From: Candidatus Woesebacteria bacterium GW2011_GWB1_33_38
GTDB lineage: Bacteria; Patescibacteriota; Microgenomatia; UBA8517
Length of the DNA stretch: 57,049 bases
Assembly (NCBI GenBank): GCA_000990005.1
Contig: LBPF01000006.1
Coordinates: forward strand, 97,615 to 154,663
Direction of reading: 5' to 3'
Shown here: in pieces, positions 10,871 to 19,161 of the stretch
Layout of the letters: each line of letters opens with the position of its first letter
Position numbering within the stretch: the first letter of the stretch is position 1
Made by a program: the position numbers and the translations under genes
The notes under the pieces: model-generated
What the model was told of the DNA's origin: nothing
What the model saw: only the letters and a program-made list of their open reading frames with translations
Database searches by the model: none

Positions 10871-11442
10871 AAAAAGGTATGACCTTGACTGAAATTTTAA
10901 TAGTTGTCTCAATTATTGCTTTTTTGTTTGTACTTGTTACTGCATATCTTCGCACTCAGGTATTTAAAGGTAATGATGCAAAAAGGAAGTCTGATTTAAA
11001 TAGACTAAGTATTGCTTTGGAAGAATATGAAAAAGATAATAATTGTTATCCGCCCTCAAATCTTATTACGTGTGACCCTGGAACAAATCTTCAACCTTAT
11101 TTAAATAAAATTCCATGCGATCCAACAACTGAAGAATCGTATTCATACGAAGTAGATATTTCTAATCCTACCTGCCCAAAATGGTATAGAATATATTCAA
11201 AATTAGAAAATGAAGAAGATTCTGATTATATTGCCAATATTGGGCCAAGTTCTGAATATAGTTACTACCAAGGAAGTCCAAATGCTCCTGAGGTAGTTTC
11301 TAGTAGTGGGTCGACTGTTGAATATTTTGGCTGTTTTAGTGGTGTTTGTTCATCAATCTCAGGCCCAATTTGTGAACCAAATTATCAAATATCAAACTGT
11401 AATGGCCAATGCTCTTTGCTTATTAATGAGTGTGTTAATTAA
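10867..11442 (+). CDS. type IV prepilin-like protein
   Basis: A 191-residue pseudopilin starting at the ATG that overlaps the pilD stop (ATGA, 10867-10870). The N-terminus MKKGMTLTEILIVVSIIAFL has the cleavage Gly, Met at +1 and Glu at +5. Downstream comes the array-wide motif NDAKRKSDLNRLSIALEEY followed by a CYP-type loop with paired cysteines. The C-terminal third is unusually rich in Ser, Gly and Cys (six or more Cys), suggesting a disulfide-stabilised tip or surface loop. An earlier in-frame ATG at 10849 is less likely because of the tight ATGA coupling. Confidence 0.85.
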   Translation: MKKGMTLTEILIVVSIIAFLFVLVTAYLRTQVFKGNDAKRKSDLNRLSIALEEYEKDNNCYPPSNLITCDPGTNLQPYLNKIPCDPTTEESYSYEVDISNPTCPKWYRIYSKLENEEDSDYIANIGPSSEYSYYQGSPNAPEVVSSSGSTVEYFGCFSGVCSSISGPICEPNYQISNCNGQCSLLINECVN

Positions 11443-11445
11443 GTA

Positions 11446-11937
11446 ATGAAATTCTTTACAAAAATTGAATTAAAAGGTATTTTAATAATTTTTATCATTT
11501 TGTTTGGGTTGACGGGAATCAATATTAGCGCTTCTCTCAGAAAGGGCAGAGATGCTACTCGTAAAAATGATTTAGCAGTAATGCAAAAGGCAATTGATAC
11601 TTTTTACCAAAAATATAGAGAGTTCCCTAAATCAACTGCTGACGGCAGAATTATTGGTTGTTTTAATGAAGATCCTGTATTAGATAGAGATACAGGGTTT
11701 GCTTTAAATACAGTTCCTTGTGATTGGGGAATTTCGACTTTTGAGAACATTAAAATAATGACCAGAGATCCAAAATCTGTAGACGGATTTAGTTATCTTT
11801 ATATTTCTGATGGAAAAGAATATGAACTGTATGTATCTCTTGAGGGTAAAAATGAACCCGAGTACTCTGAACTTATTAAAGTAAAAAACTTGCAATGTGG
11901 TAATAAAATATGCAATTATGGTAGATGGAGCGATTAA
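11446..11937 (+). CDS. degenerate or atypical prepilin-like protein
   Basis: A 163-residue relative of its neighbours. The N-terminus MKFFTKIELKGILIIFIILF keeps Phe +1, Thr +2 and Glu +5, but the residue before the presumed cleavage site is Phe instead of Gly or Ala, and a Lys interrupts the hydrophobic segment. The globular part carries RDATRKNDLAVMQKAID and a conserved cysteine pair. It may not be processed by PilD, or may be a diverging minor pilin. It lies 3 nt after the previous stop, in operon with all others. Confidence 0.75.
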   Translation: MKFFTKIELKGILIIFIILFGLTGINISASLRKGRDATRKNDLAVMQKAIDTFYQKYREFPKSTADGRIIGCFNEDPVLDRDTGFALNTVPCDWGISTFENIKIMTRDPKSVDGFSYLYISDGKEYELYVSLEGKNEPEYSELIKVKNLQCGNKICNYGRWSD

Positions 11938-11941
11938 AATA

Positions 11942-12388
11942 ATGAAGAATGGTTTTACTTTAGTTGAACTTCTTGTGGTAATGGCAATTATTGGAGTTTT
12001 GGTTGCCTTAGGTGCTTCAAATTTTAGAACTGCGCAAATGAGGGGGAGAGATACTCAGAGGAAATCTGACTTGAAGCAAATAAGCCACTCCCTTGAACTT
12101 TATTATGCCGATTACGGTCATTACCCTGCCACAAATTTAGTTACTGCTGGTAGCGAATTTACTGATGGTAAAACTACTTATTTTAAATCAGTTCCCGATG
12201 ACCCATCCATAAATCAAAATTATGTCTATAGACTTGTACCATCTGCTCCTACTCAGAAATATCAACTTTTTGCCAAATTGGAAAATAGTCAAGATCAAGA
12301 TTTAGTTACAGGTTTAACTCAATCATGTGGTGCTGGAGCAACTTGTAACTTTGCAATCACTAGTGCAAACACCAATGCTAGTGAATAG
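11942..12388 (+). CDS. type IV prepilin-like protein
   Basis: A 148-residue pseudopilin. The start chosen is the ATG at 11942, giving MKNGFTLVELLVVMAIIGVL with a six-residue-type short leader, Gly at -1 and Glu at +5. An in-frame upstream ATG at 11897 would add 15 residues inside the preceding gene and is unlikely. The globular domain contains RDTQRKSDLKQISHSLELYY and a GHYP turn, shared with the other array members. It starts 4 nt after the previous stop. Confidence 0.87.
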   Translation: MKNGFTLVELLVVMAIIGVLVALGASNFRTAQMRGRDTQRKSDLKQISHSLELYYADYGHYPATNLVTAGSEFTDGKTTYFKSVPDDPSINQNYVYRLVPSAPTQKYQLFAKLENSQDQDLVTGLTQSCGAGATCNFAITSANTNASE

Positions 12389-12414
12389 TGATATGATATA
12401 AAGTGATAAGTAAA

Positions 12415-12837
12415 ATGAAAATACGAAAAGGGTTTACATTGATTGAGTTACTAGTAGTAGTTTCTTTAATTGGAATTTTGGCAACTTTGGTTATTGCCAA
12501 TATGAATTCTGCAAGAGAAAGGGCAAGAGATGCGCAGAGAAAGTCAGATCTTCGAAACATTCAAACAGCGCTTCGACTTTATTATAACGACGAAGGAAAT
12601 TATCCACTTAAAGCCGTCGTTGATGCTGTTTGGGGTACAACTTGGACAGGTACGGGAGGATCAGTTTATATGAATTTATTGCCTATTGACCCCCTCTCCC
12701 CTGCCCAGGATTATGTTTACACTTATATTGATTTTGACAACTATATTTTAAAAGCCTGTCTGGAAAATAAGAGCGATGACAAGGGAGTGGTGGATGGTAC
12801 TTGTCCAAGTGGATACAAATATGAAGTCAAACCATAA
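12415..12837 (+). CDS. type IV prepilin-like protein
   Basis: A 140-residue pseudopilin with MKIRKGFTLIELLVVVSLIG (Gly at -1, Glu at +5) and the array motif RDAQRKSDLRNIQTALRLYY followed by GNYP. I take the ATG at 12415 rather than the in-frame GTG at 12403 because it yields the usual short leader. A paired-cysteine C-terminal segment (KACLENKSDD, then GTCPSGY) probably forms the D-region disulfide. It is one of five consecutive paralogues that most likely arose by tandem duplication. Confidence 0.87.
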   Translation: MKIRKGFTLIELLVVVSLIGILATLVIANMNSARERARDAQRKSDLRNIQTALRLYYNDEGNYPLKAVVDAVWGTTWTGTGGSVYMNLLPIDPLSPAQDYVYTYIDFDNYILKACLENKSDDKGVVDGTCPSGYKYEVKP

Positions 12838-12877
12838 TAAAATTAATAATTAAGAATTAATAGTTAAAAATTAAAAA

Positions 12878-13351
12878 ATGAACAAGAAATCATCAAATCT
12901 TAACATTAGGCTTTTAGCTATTAACTCTGGTTTTACCCTCATTGAAATGTTGGTTGTTATTTCTTTAATAGGGATTTTAGCCGCTCTTGCTCTTGTATCT
13001 TTTACAGCATCTCAGAAACAAGCCCGTGATGTTACTCGAAAGTCAGATTTAAAACAGTATCAAACTTCATTAGAAAATTATGCAAATAAAAATAATGGAA
13101 ATTATCCAATTTCTGCATCTACTCCCCTTTCCTCAGGGGCAGTATGTACAGCATTGGCAATAGGTACTTGTCCTGCTGATCCAAAAGACATTTCTCCACT
13201 TCAATATCGCTATATTAGCGATGGTCTTAAATATGTTATATGGGGAGGTCTTGAGAATAAAACACCGACAGTTTATTGGGTAGTTTGTTCAACTGGGAAA
13301 ATTGGAGAAAAGACAGGATCAGCACCTAGTTCATCAACATGCCCAATATGA
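12878..13351 (+). CDS. type IV prepilin-like protein
   Basis: A 157-residue pseudopilin with a longer leader (about 18 residues) before GFTLIEMLVVISLIGILAAL. The motif RDVTRKSDLKQYQTSLENYA and GNYP follow. Four cysteines lie in the C-terminal half. A 40-nt AT-rich spacer with three copies of a TAATAATTAA-like string precedes it, the longest gap in this part of the operon. The stop overlaps the next gene by ATGA at 13348-13351. Confidence 0.86.
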   Translation: MNKKSSNLNIRLLAINSGFTLIEMLVVISLIGILAALALVSFTASQKQARDVTRKSDLKQYQTSLENYANKNNGNYPISASTPLSSGAVCTALAIGTCPADPKDISPLQYRYISDGLKYVIWGGLENKTPTVYWVVCSTGKIGEKTGSAPSSSTCPI

Positions 13352-13734
13352 TAAAAAAAGCCTTTACATTAATTGAACTATTAGTTGTTATATCAATAAT
13401 TGGAATTTTAGTGGCAGTTTCTATTTTTGGACTTTCAGGTGCAAGAGAAGCAAGTCGTGATGCAAAGAGAAAATCTGACTTAGAAACTATAAGGTCAGGT
13501 CTTGAGCTTTACAGAGCTGATTGTGGAACATATCCCATTGGTTCATCACTCCCCTCTTCACTTATTGGTACAAAAGTAACAGGAAATGTCTGTTTGACCA
13601 GTGATACATATATCACAAGTGTTCCTGTTGATCCATCAACACAATTAGCCTATATATATTCCGGCAGTGCTACTGGTTATCAAATTACTGCAACTCTAGA
13701 ACAAAGTGGTGCCTATATAGTTACTAATCCATGA
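13348..13734 (+). CDS. type IV prepilin-like protein
   Basis: A 128-residue pseudopilin. The ATG at 13348 overlaps the previous stop as ATGA and gives MIKKAFTLIELLVVISIIGI with Ala at -1 and Glu at +5. An alternative ATG at 13339 adds three residues. The array motif RDAKRKSDLETIRSGLELYR is followed by a cysteine-containing GTYP loop. It is the most compact member of the array and ends in an ATGA overlap with the next gene. Confidence 0.86.
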   Translation: MIKKAFTLIELLVVISIIGILVAVSIFGLSGAREASRDAKRKSDLETIRSGLELYRADCGTYPIGSSLPSSLIGTKVTGNVCLTSDTYITSVPVDPSTQLAYIYSGSATGYQITATLEQSGAYIVTNP

Positions 13735-14189
13735 AGAATAAATCTGCCTACACTTTAATAGAACTTCTTGTGGGAATATCAATAATGTCAATTATTTTTT
13801 CTGTTGGTTTTGCAAGTTATAGAGATTTTTCCAGAAGACAAGCATTAACTGGTGTTACAAAAAGCATTATTTCAGATTTAAGATTATTGCAACAAAAGGC
13901 ATTATCTGGAGAAAAGCCCGATTTATGTACCGTTCTTTCGGGATATCAAATAGATATAACTTCTACAACAACTTACAATCTTCAGGCAGTTTGTTCAACT
14001 AATATTACTATAAAAACAATTGATTTGGCCGTAGATGAGGTAACTATTTCTTCTAGCTTTGACCCTATTAAATTTAAAGTTTTAGGTCAGGGAACTAATT
14101 TAACCACAGATGCAGTAATTACAATAACTAATTCTAAGATTGGTAACAGTTCAGTGATAAATGTTGGAATTGGAGGAGATATCCGTTGA
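13731..14189 (+). CDS. GspH/FimT-like minor pseudopilin
   Basis: A 152-residue minor pilin with the N-terminus MKNKSAYTLIELLVGISIMS: Ala at -1, Tyr +1, Glu +5. The following FASYRDFSRRQALTG and ISDLRLLQQKALSG match the GspH/FimT pattern rather than the RKSDL array. A beta-rich C-terminal domain follows. It overlaps its neighbours by ATGA and TTGA. With the next two genes it forms a likely tip-priming set (H-I-J type). Confidence 0.82.
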   Translation: MKNKSAYTLIELLVGISIMSIIFSVGFASYRDFSRRQALTGVTKSIISDLRLLQQKALSGEKPDLCTVLSGYQIDITSTTTYNLQAVCSTNITIKTIDLAVDEVTISSSFDPIKFKVLGQGTNLTTDAVITITNSKIGNSSVINVGIGGDIR

Positions 14190-14647
14190 AAGATTCAATT
14201 AAGAACTGTAAAGGTCAATCGTTATTTGAAGTTATTTTGGCCCTTTTTATTATAAGTATGATAATTGTTGCAGTTGTCATACTTTCTACAAAATCTATTT
14301 CAAATTCACTTTCTTCACGCAATAAGACACTGGCTAGTAAATATACACAGGAGTTAGTTGAGTGGTTAAGGAAACAAAAAGAAATTGATTATGGAGCGTT
14401 TAAAAATCATATAATAAGCAGTAACATTTATTGTTATAAGGATGTTTTAGACTGGTCCAATTCTGGAGCTTGCACTTCAGGAGAAACAATAGGCACAACT
14501 ATTTTTAGAAGAGAGGCGCAATTTTTAACAGAAACTGTCGCTGGTAAATCACTTATAACAGCCAATGTGGTTACGTTTTGGGATGATTCAAGAGGAATTC
14601 ATGAAGCAAAAACTGTTACATATTTTACGGATACAAGAGATCAATGA
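14186..14647 (+). CDS. PilV/GspI-like minor pseudopilin
   Basis: A 153-residue protein starting at a TTG that overlaps the previous stop (TTGA, 14186-14189). The signal region GQSLFEVILALFIISMIIV has Gly at -2 or -1, Glu at +5 relative to Gln, and the ALxI string typical of PilV/GspI. Four cysteines occur in the middle (NIYCYKDVL and GACTSGE). The end overlaps the following gene by ATGA at 14644. The TTG start is supported by the coupled spacing. Confidence 0.8.
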   Translation: MKDSIKNCKGQSLFEVILALFIISMIIVAVVILSTKSISNSLSSRNKTLASKYTQELVEWLRKQKEIDYGAFKNHIISSNIYCYKDVLDWSNSGACTSGETIGTTIFRREAQFLTETVAGKSLITANVVTFWDDSRGIHEAKTVTYFTDTRDQ

Positions 14648-15132
14648 AAAGAAAAATTAACTCAGGTTTTAGTCTGGTGGAAATTTTAGTAGTTATAACT
14701 ATTTTTGCAGTTATTGGAATTCTTTCAACAAGATCAGTTTTTTTAACGCTTAGGGGTGCAAAGAAAAGTGATTCATTGATTAGAGTTAGAGAAAATGTAA
14801 ATAACGCATTCTCAGTAATAGAAAGACAAATTAGAAATGCTGAAAAAATAGATTGTCCGTCTACAGATACAACACTTTCCTACATATCACTAGAAGGAGT
14901 TAGTACAAGCTTTTCTTGTACAATTGGTGCCAATGGTTATATTGCTTCAGGTTCTGCCAAATTAACCTCAGATGATATTTCGATAACCTCTTGTTCCTTT
15001 GCTTGTTCTCAAGCAACTCAAAATGTGCCACCAATTGTAACTATTTCGATAGTTGCAGAAGATAATACATCAACCTCAGTTGAAAAAGGTACTGTAACTA
15101 CAGAAACGCAAATCACGGCTAGAAATTATTAA
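14644..15132 (+). CDS. PilW/GspJ-like minor pseudopilin
   Basis: A 162-residue minor pilin with MKRKINSGFSLVEILVVITI (Gly -1, Glu +5) and a globular domain resembling GspJ/PilW. It has a helical region with RVRENVNNAFSVIERQIRNAEKI and beta strands with a CPST/SCS/CSF/ACS set of cysteines. It is the last gene of the pilus operon. Eight bases after its stop lies copy A of the 100-bp direct repeat, so this is where the inserted cassette begins. Confidence 0.83.
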   Translation: MKRKINSGFSLVEILVVITIFAVIGILSTRSVFLTLRGAKKSDSLIRVRENVNNAFSVIERQIRNAEKIDCPSTDTTLSYISLEGVSTSFSCTIGANGYIASGSAKLTSDDISITSCSFACSQATQNVPPIVTISIVAEDNTSTSVEKGTVTTETQITARNY

Positions 15133-15139
15133 ATTCTAA

Positions 15140-15239
15140 GGAGCGACTTCTGTCCATTTGGTGCGTTTAAACATCAGATTTGGAGGAAAAAGAAGAATTT
15201 GATCGGGTGCAAATTCAAAAATTTCAGAAGGGTTTATAA
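15140..15239. repeat. 100-bp direct repeat, copy A
   Basis: Identical base for base to 19666-19765 by direct reading. On the minus strand it encodes a C-terminal peptide including EIFEFAPDQILLFPPNLM and KRTKWTEVAP, here ending at a TAG (15137-15139). It is a detached tail of the surface-protein gene at 19760-21571, so this copy is non-functional. It marks the left boundary of the four-gene cassette. Confidence 0.95.
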
Positions 15240-15252
15240 TGATAATTAAATA

Positions 15253-16884
15253 ATGTACAGTGAATCATCGTATAAAATAGAAATTGGTATGACTAAACCT
15301 TGGAAATTTCAAAAAAGAGATTATATTACTAATACCACACTACCTCACCTATTTGAAACACAAGTACTGCTTTATCCACGCTCCACAGCAGTAGTATTTA
15401 AAGGTAAACGTCTTACATATAATGAATTAAACATAAAAGCTAATCAGTTAGCTAGGTATCTTGTAACATTAGGAGTAGGACTAGAAAAAACAGTTATTGT
15501 CTCGTTGGATAGATCATATGAAGTTTATATCGCTTTAATGGCTGTTCAAAAAGCAGGTGGCGTTTATGTACCCATTGAACCCTTAAATCCTGAAAGTCGA
15601 TTAAAATTCTTGGTGGAAGATTGTAAACCAATTGTAATACTTACACAGAGTACAATGAAAAACAAGTTTAAAAATTGTAAACAAGAAGTTTTTTGTCTTG
15701 ATACCGATTGGTCCAAAATTGAGGATAAAAATGAACAAAATCTCAATGTAGATATAGGTGAAGACAACTTGTCTGATCTTATTTATACATCGGGTTCTAC
15801 GGGATTACCAAAAGGGGTACAAAGTACTCATAAAAACAGAATTAATGCGCTTAATGCGTGGAAAGAAATTTATAAACTTACCCACGAAGATATACTATTC
15901 CAAACAACAAGTTTAGGTTTTGATGTATTTACAGCCGATTATACAAGATCCCTTTGTTTAGGGGCCACAATGGTTCCATCTGAGGAAAATTTTACAATGA
16001 CTCAAAATGCCTCTATAGATAGAATGTATGAACTTTTAATTGAAGAAAAAGTAACTTTTGCCGAATTCAATGTTACAACTATTAGGAAATTATTTAGTTT
16101 TGTCAAAGCAAACAACAAACCTTTGGATTTTTTAAGAATTATTGTAGTAGGAGCAGATGCATGGTACTTAACAGAAGACAAAGAGTTATGCGAATATTGT
16201 CATGATAAAACAAAAGTCATTAATTCATATGGCATGACTGAGGAAGCGGTTGATAGCACCTATTTTGACAGATCAATGCTTAAAAATCCAAACGATCCAA
16301 TTTTAAATAACAAGAGTCTTATTGGAATTCCGTTTCCAAACACAAAAATTTATCTACTTAACGACAAATTACAATCAGTAAAAGAAGGTGAAATTGGCAC
16401 AATGTATTTTGGTGGCCCGAATACCGCTCGTGGTTATCTTAATCGTCTTGAATTAACACAACAAAGATTTATAAAAAATCCTTTTGTAAAAAATAATAAT
16501 GAAAAAATTTATAACTCAGGAGACTTGGCTCGTGTAATAGAAGACGGTGTTTTGGAATTTTTAGGACGAGTTGATTTTCAAGTAGAAATAAATTCAAAAC
16601 GTGTAGAAGTAAACGAGGTTGAGGCCGCTATTCATGAACATCCTTTGGTAAGAGAAGTTTTAGTTAGTGGACTTAAAAATACGAGTAAAGATACGGTATT
16701 GGTAGCCTACATTTCCTGCCATAAAAATAAAAAAATTGATACTGGCGAATTACGCTCTTTTTTAACTGAAAAATTACCCAGTTATATGATTCCCACTATT
16801 ATCAAGGTTTTGGATACTTTTCCTTTAAATGCCAATGGAAAAGTAGATAGAAAGATGTTACCAATACCTGATGAAATAGTATGA
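15253..16884 (+). CDS. stand-alone amino-acid adenylation enzyme (NRPS A-domain type)
   Basis: A 543-residue AMP-forming ligase with all core A motifs: YTSGSTGLPKGV (A3, residues 178-189), FDVFTADYTRSL (A4, with the Asp that binds the amino group), NSYGMTEEAVDSTY (A5), YNSGDLARV (A7), LGRVDFQVEINSKRVE (A8) and NANGKVDRK with the catalytic Lys (A10). It most likely activates an amino acid as an aminoacyl-AMP. No carrier or condensation domain is fused and none is encoded nearby, so the acceptor is unknown. The stop overlaps the start of the next gene by 4 nt. It is the first gene of the cassette. Confidence 0.9.
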   Translation: MYSESSYKIEIGMTKPWKFQKRDYITNTTLPHLFETQVLLYPRSTAVVFKGKRLTYNELNIKANQLARYLVTLGVGLEKTVIVSLDRSYEVYIALMAVQKAGGVYVPIEPLNPESRLKFLVEDCKPIVILTQSTMKNKFKNCKQEVFCLDTDWSKIEDKNEQNLNVDIGEDNLSDLIYTSGSTGLPKGVQSTHKNRINALNAWKEIYKLTHEDILFQTTSLGFDVFTADYTRSLCLGATMVPSEENFTMTQNASIDRMYELLIEEKVTFAEFNVTTIRKLFSFVKANNKPLDFLRIIVVGADAWYLTEDKELCEYCHDKTKVINSYGMTEEAVDSTYFDRSMLKNPNDPILNNKSLIGIPFPNTKIYLLNDKLQSVKEGEIGTMYFGGPNTARGYLNRLELTQQRFIKNPFVKNNNEKIYNSGDLARVIEDGVLEFLGRVDFQVEINSKRVEVNEVEAAIHEHPLVREVLVSGLKNTSKDTVLVAYISCHKNKKIDTGELRSFLTEKLPSYMIPTIIKVLDTFPLNANGKVDRKMLPIPDEIV

Positions 16885-18326
16885 GTCAATTAAAATATCA
16901 TTCTCAATATATTGAGAGTCGAAACCGAATAATAGAAAATACAAGAATTAAAAGAACAGATTACCGAGAAATTCTTAATAATCATCTTCAAGTTATCTAT
17001 GGATACAAATTATTACAACCTAGTGATATTAACTCACTCTCGGGTGTTAACTTTCTTCTATCTAGTTCAAGAGGTGGCAGTAGTATTACTGTAGACATAC
17101 TCAAACAACAAGCTCAAAGCGTGTCCAGTGTTGGTAAAAGGATATTATTCTTACCTGGGGAACAAAGACCATACTTTGAATTAGCAAAATTAACTCCACC
17201 ATTTAAAAAAATATTATCTGATCGATTGGATAAAAGTTTTATAAATAAGGAACAAGTAGGATATTTTTTGTCTGAACTAACATCTGAGATAGGATATCCC
17301 GTCTCTCAAACAACCGACTTAAAAGGATTTGCAATTGCAATTTATGGTCGCCTATTGCTTCAATGGCCTAATATTAACTTTGGTGATCCAGATAACGCTA
17401 TACGGACGATCGAACTGGCTATCGAGAAAGTTAGTTGTGTGATCGATAATACATTGATATATAAAGACGAAGTTGTATCTCGGGAAAAATTAATGAACTA
17501 TATTAAACTTTATTTTTCGAAGATAGATTTAAGATTTTATGACAGTATAAATTCAAAAATTGATACATCGAGCACTGTAAGTTTTTCTCAATATGGTTTT
17601 TTTATTGAAGAGCCACCTTTTATTATACCTTCTCCTTGGCATTTTGCTTCGATTAACGATCTTTCTACAGGAATATTAATACTTAAAGACCCATCGGATG
17701 CTTGGAGAATTCCTTTTTGGAAATGGATATTTAATCGGATTCCACTTTCATACACACATCTTACCCGTAATGTATATGAATCCATCAACGGACTTTGTGA
17801 GGGATGGAATTTTCCATATGGCTATATTACTACTCGATCGCCTCAACCTATTCAAATAAAAGGATATACTTCGATTGAATTACCTTGGACAAGTTGGTAT
17901 GTTAATTATTCAACTTCGGACAAAGTATGGAAACTTCTTTTAAGTCATCAAGAAGTGTACTTAGAAAAGATCGTGGTACAACAATGGATAGATGCACATC
18001 AATCTATTATTAACCAAGTAGGAAATGATTTAAATTACTTTCGGTTATCTAGTAATAAGTATGAAGATAAAATTGGATTTGAATGGCTGAGATCTGAACC
18101 TATTGAAGCAATTTCGCAATTATGCAATATATTTGAATTTGAATTAACTTCTACTTTGCTTAAAGCCGCCCAACAGATTGCCATACACCAGGTACAAGTA
18201 ACACCTGGAACAAATGGTGAATCAAACAGATGGGAAAAGGCACCTAACCGTAATATGATTGCATTGTATGCGAATGATCCTGTAGTTGTTGATTTATCAA
18301 AAAAACTAGGTTACTCTACTAAGTGA
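16881..18326 (+). CDS. sulfotransferase-like protein of unknown role
   Basis: A 481-residue protein resembling the sulfotransferase fold. LLSSSRGGSSIT (residues 59-70) looks like the 5'-phosphosulfate-binding loop. A later LKDPSDAWRIPFWKW followed by THLTRNVYESINGLCEGW matches the 3'-phosphate-binding region, where Arg and Ser are expected. RWEKAPNRN and LSKKLGY near the C-terminus also fit the family. It might transfer a sulfuryl group, or use the P-loop-like fold for another reaction. It overlaps the adenylation gene by 4 nt and precedes the amidinohydrolase gene by 6 nt, so the three are one operon. The assignment is by eye and only moderate. Confidence 0.55.
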   Translation: MSQLKYHSQYIESRNRIIENTRIKRTDYREILNNHLQVIYGYKLLQPSDINSLSGVNFLLSSSRGGSSITVDILKQQAQSVSSVGKRILFLPGEQRPYFELAKLTPPFKKILSDRLDKSFINKEQVGYFLSELTSEIGYPVSQTTDLKGFAIAIYGRLLLQWPNINFGDPDNAIRTIELAIEKVSCVIDNTLIYKDEVVSREKLMNYIKLYFSKIDLRFYDSINSKIDTSSTVSFSQYGFFIEEPPFIIPSPWHFASINDLSTGILILKDPSDAWRIPFWKWIFNRIPLSYTHLTRNVYESINGLCEGWNFPYGYITTRSPQPIQIKGYTSIELPWTSWYVNYSTSDKVWKLLLSHQEVYLEKIVVQQWIDAHQSIINQVGNDLNYFRLSSNKYEDKIGFEWLRSEPIEAISQLCNIFEFELTSTLLKAAQQIAIHQVQVTPGTNGESNRWEKAPNRNMIALYANDPVVVDLSKKLGYSTK

Positions 18327-18332
18327 TTATAT

Positions 18333-19157
18333 ATGCAAAAATCTATTTTTCTTCAAAATGAAGGACACACCTTGAAGGAAGTTGTAATGTGCTCTCCTGC
18401 CAAAGAATATTTTCTTGTTGATAAACAAGCGCAACATAATATCACTGAATTAGCAAATAGAGAAAAAGCCATAAACCAGCACAATCATCTAGTCAAATTA
18501 ATTGAAAAATTTGGTGCAAAGGTATTATTAATCAACGAATTAGTAAAGCATCCAAACTCTGTGTTCACTCAAGATACTGCAGTATCAACCCCCTATGGCT
18601 ATATAAGATTAAACATGGGTTTATTAAGTAGGGTTGGTGAAGACGTATGGATGAGTCAATATTTAAACAAGAGAAACATTCCTCAAATTGGTTCGATTGT
18701 CAATTCTGGAACAGTAGAAGGGGGTGATGTAATTCTTGGAGGTAACATTGCTTTTGTGGGTATTTCTACCAGAACAAACGAAAATGGTGCCTTTCAAATG
18801 AGATATCTACTCGAAAAAGAAGGATATGTGGTACGGATTTCAAAAATTCCTTCACCCTTTTTACATATTGGTGGAGCCATGAGCATAATTAATGAAGATA
18901 CAATACTTTGTGTAAACAAAGTCTTCCCAAGTGATTTTTTTGCCGGTTTTCAAACAATAATGATTCCAAACGACGGTTTTATAAGTGGTAATGTTATTAC
19001 TCTTGGAAAGAAACATTTGATTGCCAATAAAAACAATTTAAACGCAATCCAAAAACTTAAAAAGGCTAATTTTACTGTCTGGGAATGTAATTTATCTGAA
19101 TTTACAAAAGGTACAGGAGGTCCAAGTTGTTTAATTATGCCATTGAAAAGAAAATAA
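18333..19157 (+). CDS. amidinohydrolase/amidinotransferase family protein (DDAH-like)
   Basis: A 274-residue guanidino-group-modifying enzyme. The family landmarks are present: FTQD (78-81), EGGD (129-132) with the substrate-binding acid, the catalytic His in LHIGGAMS (His178) and the nucleophile Cys in GGPSCLIMP (Cys266). The length matches dimethylargininase (DDAH) and arginine-deiminase-like enzymes, which hydrolyse or transfer the amidino group of arginine derivatives. Next to an adenylation enzyme it could supply or trim an arginine-derived building block. That link is inferred. It ends 4 nt before the convergent C39-like gene. Confidence 0.85.
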   Translation: MQKSIFLQNEGHTLKEVVMCSPAKEYFLVDKQAQHNITELANREKAINQHNHLVKLIEKFGAKVLLINELVKHPNSVFTQDTAVSTPYGYIRLNMGLLSRVGEDVWMSQYLNKRNIPQIGSIVNSGTVEGGDVILGGNIAFVGISTRTNENGAFQMRYLLEKEGYVVRISKIPSPFLHIGGAMSIINEDTILCVNKVFPSDFFAGFQTIMIPNDGFISGNVITLGKKHLIANKNNLNAIQKLKKANFTVWECNLSEFTKGTGGPSCLIMPLKRK

Positions 19158-19161
19158 GGTA

